From Arthrobacter sp. SW1 (GTDB lineage Bacteria; Actinomycetota; Actinomycetes; Actinomycetales; Micrococcaceae), in NCBI RefSeq assembly GCF_001766675.1, contig NZ_MJLT01000006.1:32477-96476 (forward strand): a DNA stretch of 64,000 bases, written 5' to 3'. The notes under the pieces are model-generated. The model ran no database searches and was not told the DNA's origin. It saw nothing but the letters and a program-made list of their open reading frames with translations. The position numbers and the translations under genes are program-made. Every line of letters begins with the position of its first letter. Position 1 is the first letter of the stretch. Shown here piece by piece: positions 61,376-64,000 of the stretch.

Positions 61376-61867
61376 ATGAGCGGACACGGCGCCCCCACCA
61401 TCGACCTCACCACCCTCAACCCCGAGGAAAGCTCCAAACTCAAGCTCGCCATCGTCGCGGCCAGCTGGCACACCCAGATCATGGACGGGCTCCTCGATGG
61501 AGCCCTTCGCGCGGCCAAGGAAGCCGGCATTGCCGAACCCACGGTGCTGCGCGTTCCCGGCTCCTTTGAACTGCCGGTCGCCGCAGCGCGCCTGGCGCCG
61601 CACTTCGACGCCGTCGTGGCGCTCGGCGTGGTGATCCGCGGCGGCACCCCGCACTTCGACTACGTCTGCCAGGCCGCGACGTCGGGACTCACCGACGTCA
61701 GCGTCCGCACCGGCGTGCCGGTCGGCTTCGGCGTGCTCACCTGCGACACCGAACAGCAGGGCCTGGACCGCGCGGGCCTTCCCGGTTCTTCCGAGGACAA
61801 GGGCCACGAAGCCGTCACGGCAGCCCTGACCACGGCACTGACCCTCAAGCAGTACGCCACGGCCTGA
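61376..61867 (+). CDS. ribH: 6,7-dimethyl-8-ribityllumazine synthase
   Basis: A 163-residue lumazine synthase, expected to assemble into pentamers or 60-mer capsids. It condenses the pyrimidine with the RibB product. Visible are [44 protein letters not shown] with the catalytic His, and [16 protein letters not shown]. It is the last gene of the riboswitch-controlled operon and is followed by a hairpin. Confidence 0.95.
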   Translation: MSGHGAPTIDLTTLNPEESSKLKLAIVAASWHTQIMDGLLDGALRAAKEAGIAEPTVLRVPGSFELPVAAARLAPHFDAVVALGVVIRGGTPHFDYVCQAATSGLTDVSVRTGVPVGFGVLTCDTEQQGLDRAGLPGSSEDKGHEAVTAALTTALTLKQYATA

Positions 61868-61880
61868 GGCTGATGTGAAG

Positions 61881-61931
61881 CGAAGGGGATGCGGGCGGCA
61901 CCTACCTGTGTGTTCGCTCACATCCCCTTCG
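61881..61931 (+). terminator. Hairpin terminator after ribH
   Basis: CGAAGGGGATG (61881-61891) pairs perfectly with CATCCCCTTCG (61921-61931) across a 29-base loop. A competing pairing of TGTGAAGCGAA (61874-61884) with TTCGCTCACA (61913-61922) is also possible. Confidence 0.6.
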
Positions 61932-61972
61932 TCATGCAAGGCCGCGGGAAGCGGCCCCGGCCGCCGAACAAG

Positions 61973-61978
61973 TAGGCT
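61973..61978 (+). promoter_or_regulatory. -10 element of hisE, predicted leaderless or near-leaderless
   Basis: TAGGCT ends 8 bases before the GTG at 61986, so the transcript should begin within a base of the start codon. Confidence 0.5.
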
Positions 61979-61985
61979 GTAGGGC

Positions 61986-62249
61986 GTGAAGAATTTCGAA
62001 ACGCTGTTCGCGGAACTGAGCGAAAAGGCAGCGAGCCGCCCGGCAGGGTCCCGTACCGTCGCCGAACTGGACTCCGGAATCCACGGCATCGGCAAGAAGG
62101 TCGTCGAAGAAGCCGCCGAAGTCTGGATGGCTGCAGAATACGAATCCGATGAGGCTGCCGCCGAGGAAATCTCCCAGCTGCTGTACCACCTGCAGGTCCT
62201 CATGCTGGCCAAGGGACTGAGCCTGGAGGACGTTTACAAGCATCTGTAG
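61986..62249 (+). CDS. hisE: Phosphoribosyl-ATP diphosphatase
   Basis: An 87-residue all-helical MazG-like HisE, second step of histidine synthesis. It has the metal-binding [14 protein letters not shown] and a second motif [15 protein letters not shown]. It is a stand-alone HisE, not fused to HisI. The start is GTG. It is followed by hisG and hisF on the same strand, forming a histidine cluster distinct from the rib operon. Confidence 0.93.
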   Translation: MKNFETLFAELSEKAASRPAGSRTVAELDSGIHGIGKKVVEEAAEVWMAAEYESDEAAAEEISQLLYHLQVLMLAKGLSLEDVYKHL

Positions 62250-62313
62250 CCACAACGCGTGGCCCAGGCTTGAAAACTTCCCCTTCCCTCACCATCCCCC
62301 AGAAAGACTCACC

Positions 62314-63174
62314 ATGCTGCGAGTAGCCGTCCCCAACAAGGGCTCCCTGTCCGAAGCCGCCTCCGCGATGCTCAGCGAGGCGGGGTACCGCCAGCGCCGC
62401 GATTCCCGCGAACTGGTCATGGTCGACCCCGACAACGAGATCGAGTTCTTCTTCCTGCGTCCGCGCGACATCGCCGTGTACGTCGGCCAGGGAACGCTCG
62501 ACGTCGGCATCACCGGCCGCGACCTGCTCCTGGACGCGCAGGTGGAAGCCGAGGAACTGCTGCCCCTGGGCTTCGCCGCCTCCACCTTCCGCTTCGCCGG
62601 TCCGGTGGGCAACTTCTCCGGCGTCGAACAGCTTGAAGGCAAGCGCCTCGCCACCAGCTACGACGGCCTGCTGCGCGCCTACCTCGCCGAACGCGGCGTC
62701 AACGCCAAGGTGGTCCGCCTGGACGGTGCCGTGGAATCCTCGGTACGCCTCGGCGTCGCGGATGCCATTGCCGACGTCGTCGAAACCGGCAATACCCTCA
62801 AGGCCGCCGGCATGGAGATCTTCGGCGAACCGATCCTCCGCTCCGAAGCCGTCCTGATCCGCCGCACCGGCGAGGGCGGCGCGGCCAACGGCACCGCCAA
62901 GGAAATCGAGGTGCTGATCCGCCGCCTGCAGGGCGTGCTGGTCGCCCGCCAGTACGTGCTCATGGACTACGACATCCGCAAGGACCTCGTCGAGGACGCC
63001 GCCGCGCTCACCCCGGGCCTGGAATCTCCCACGGTGTCGCCGCTGCGGGACTCGGACTGGGTGGCCGTGCGCTCCATGGTTCCGAAGAAGGAAACCAACC
63101 GGATCATGGACGAGCTGTACGACCTCGGTGCCCGTGCGATCCTGGTCAGCAGCATCCACGCCTGCCGTATCTAG
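62314..63174 (+). CDS. hisG: ATP phosphoribosyltransferase (long form)
   Basis: A 286-residue HisG, the committed and feedback-inhibited step of histidine synthesis. It starts MLRVAVPNKGSLSEAA; the phosphoribosyl-binding segment includes GVADAIADVVETGNTL. The C-terminal 75 residues (from about VSPLRDSDWVAVRSM) form the ACT-like regulatory domain, so this is the long form that does not need HisZ. It is 64 bases after hisE. Confidence 0.95.
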   Translation: MLRVAVPNKGSLSEAASAMLSEAGYRQRRDSRELVMVDPDNEIEFFFLRPRDIAVYVGQGTLDVGITGRDLLLDAQVEAEELLPLGFAASTFRFAGPVGNFSGVEQLEGKRLATSYDGLLRAYLAERGVNAKVVRLDGAVESSVRLGVADAIADVVETGNTLKAAGMEIFGEPILRSEAVLIRRTGEGGAANGTAKEIEVLIRRLQGVLVARQYVLMDYDIRKDLVEDAAALTPGLESPTVSPLRDSDWVAVRSMVPKKETNRIMDELYDLGARAILVSSIHACRI

Positions 63175-63204
63175 TCCGGACCACAGGAACCCACAGGAGT
63201 AAAC

Positions 63205-63981
63205 ATGGCTGTAGCAGTACGTGTCATCCCGTGCCTGGACGTTGACGCCGGCCGTGTGGTCAAGGGCGTCAATTTCGAAGGCCTCCGCGACGCCGGCGAT
63301 CCGGTGGAACTTGCCCACCGCTACGACAACGCCGGTGCCGATGAGCTGACTTTCCTCGACGTGACCGCGTCTTCCGGTAACCGCGAGACCACCTTCGACG
63401 TCGTCCGCCGGACTGCCGAAGAAGTCTTCATTCCGTTGACGGTCGGCGGCGGCGTACGTGGTGTGGCCGAGGTGGACAAGCTGCTGCGCTATGGCGCGGA
63501 CAAGGCGTCCATCAACACTGCCGCCGTGGCCCGCCCGGACGTCATCGACGAAATCACCCGGCACTTCGGATCCCAGGTGCTGGTCCTCTCGGTGGATGCC
63601 CGCCGGACCCGCCCGGGCTCCGAGCCCACCGCCTCCGGCTTCGAGGTGACCACCCACGGTGGCCGCCAGGGGACCGGAATCGATGCCATTGCCTGGGCCA
63701 AGGAAGCCGCGGACCGGGGCGTGGGGGAGATCCTGCTGAACTCGATCGACGCCGACGGCACCAAGGACGGCTTCGACCTGGAGCTGATCCGGCTCGTCCG
63801 TGCCGCGGTGAACATCCCGATCATTGCCTCCGGCGGCGCCGGCGAACCCGCGCACTTCCCGCCCGCCGTTGAAGCAGGAGCCGACGCCGTCCTGGCCGCC
63901 TCCGTCTTCCACTTCGGACCGGACGACATGATCGCGCAGGTCAAGACCGCGATCCGCGAGGCGGGCTTCGAAGTCCGCTGA
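63205..63981 (+). CDS. hisF: Imidazole glycerol phosphate synthase subunit HisF
   Basis: A 258-residue TIM-barrel cyclase subunit. With HisH it makes imidazole-glycerol phosphate and AICAR. Catalytic D12 is in [14 protein letters not shown] and the second Asp in LVLSVDARR. Phosphate-binding loops GGGVRG and ASGGAGEP are present. CAGGAG precedes the ATG. HisH and HisA are not in the window. Confidence 0.95.
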   Translation: MAVAVRVIPCLDVDAGRVVKGVNFEGLRDAGDPVELAHRYDNAGADELTFLDVTASSGNRETTFDVVRRTAEEVFIPLTVGGGVRGVAEVDKLLRYGADKASINTAAVARPDVIDEITRHFGSQVLVLSVDARRTRPGSEPTASGFEVTTHGGRQGTGIDAIAWAKEAADRGVGEILLNSIDADGTKDGFDLELIRLVRAAVNIPIIASGGAGEPAHFPPAVEAGADAVLAASVFHFGPDDMIAQVKTAIREAGFEVR

Positions 63982-64000
63982 GACGCCTTAAACGACGGCG

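Overview
The window is about 64 kb of high-GC, densely packed bacterial chromosome. Gene content suggests a Micrococcales actinobacterium of the Arthrobacter/Pseudarthrobacter type: SepH, DUF4193, DUF3093, DUF3710, DUF3159, DUF3000, DUF6421, an MT0933-type antitoxin and an FMN-riboswitch PnuX/RibM transporter occur together with frequent GTG/TTG starts. I see no phage, insertion sequence or CRISPR array; this is core chromosome with a few accessory-looking modules.

Layout. 0.07-10 kb: VOC protein, type II topoisomerase A subunit (minus), GNAT/acyl-CoA-ligase fusion, DUF5998, phosphodiesterase, thymidine kinase, and SepH (minus). 10-18.3 kb: a block whose order (DUF4193, DUF3093, dut, DUF3710, OB-fold, DUF3159, two TrkA proteins, KimA-like permease, TrmA-like methyltransferase) matches, from memory, the M. 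tuberculosis Rv2689c-Rv2699c region. 18.5-24.8 kb: aconitase, dxs and three small genes translated behind dxs. 24.8-30.1 kb: aldo/keto reductase, nucleoside hydrolase and a complete ECF transporter (S, T, fused A-A'). 30.2-33.6 kb: fadA-fadB beta-oxidation operon (minus). 33.8-36.9 kb: membrane protein plus two-component system. 36.9-46.8 kb: mainly minus-strand genes (RNase D-like, DUF3000, threonine aldolase, SDR, DUF6421, a small unknown gene with msrB, YbaK, SufE, sulfurtransferase) with one alpha/beta hydrolase. 47-51 kb: ZapE ATPase, BenE, small antitoxin-like protein, amino-acid permease. 51.3-52.4 kb: seven tRNA genes (three Gly-GCC, two Val-GAC, one Cys-GCA on minus; one Val-CAC on plus). 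52.5-57.2 kb: PD-(D/E)XK nuclease, def, fmt, rsmB, rpe. 57.3-61.9 kb: FMN riboswitch, pnuX-like gene and ribD-ribE-ribB-ribA-ribH. 62-64 kb: hisE, hisG, hisF.

How the genes work together. The clearest pathways are riboflavin synthesis and uptake under one FMN riboswitch, late translation-initiation chemistry (def-fmt-rsmB), fatty-acid beta-oxidation (fadAB), potassium handling (KimA-like permease divergent from two RCK proteins), and a possible nucleoside-derived uptake/salvage unit (nucleoside hydrolase plus ECF transporter).

The most pervasive signal I found is regulatory: a TANNNT-like -10 hexamer placed so that transcription should begin at or within a base or two of the start codon recurs before at least ten genes, which predicts leaderless mRNAs and settles several start codons. 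Also notable are a DtxR/IdeR-like iron box before aconitase, an ECF ATPase with one predicted degenerate ATP site, and hairpins with a compensatory change between tRNA repeats. I did not find a convincing wholly new multi-gene system; the nucleoside hydrolase-ECF unit and the genes behind dxs are the best candidates for new function.
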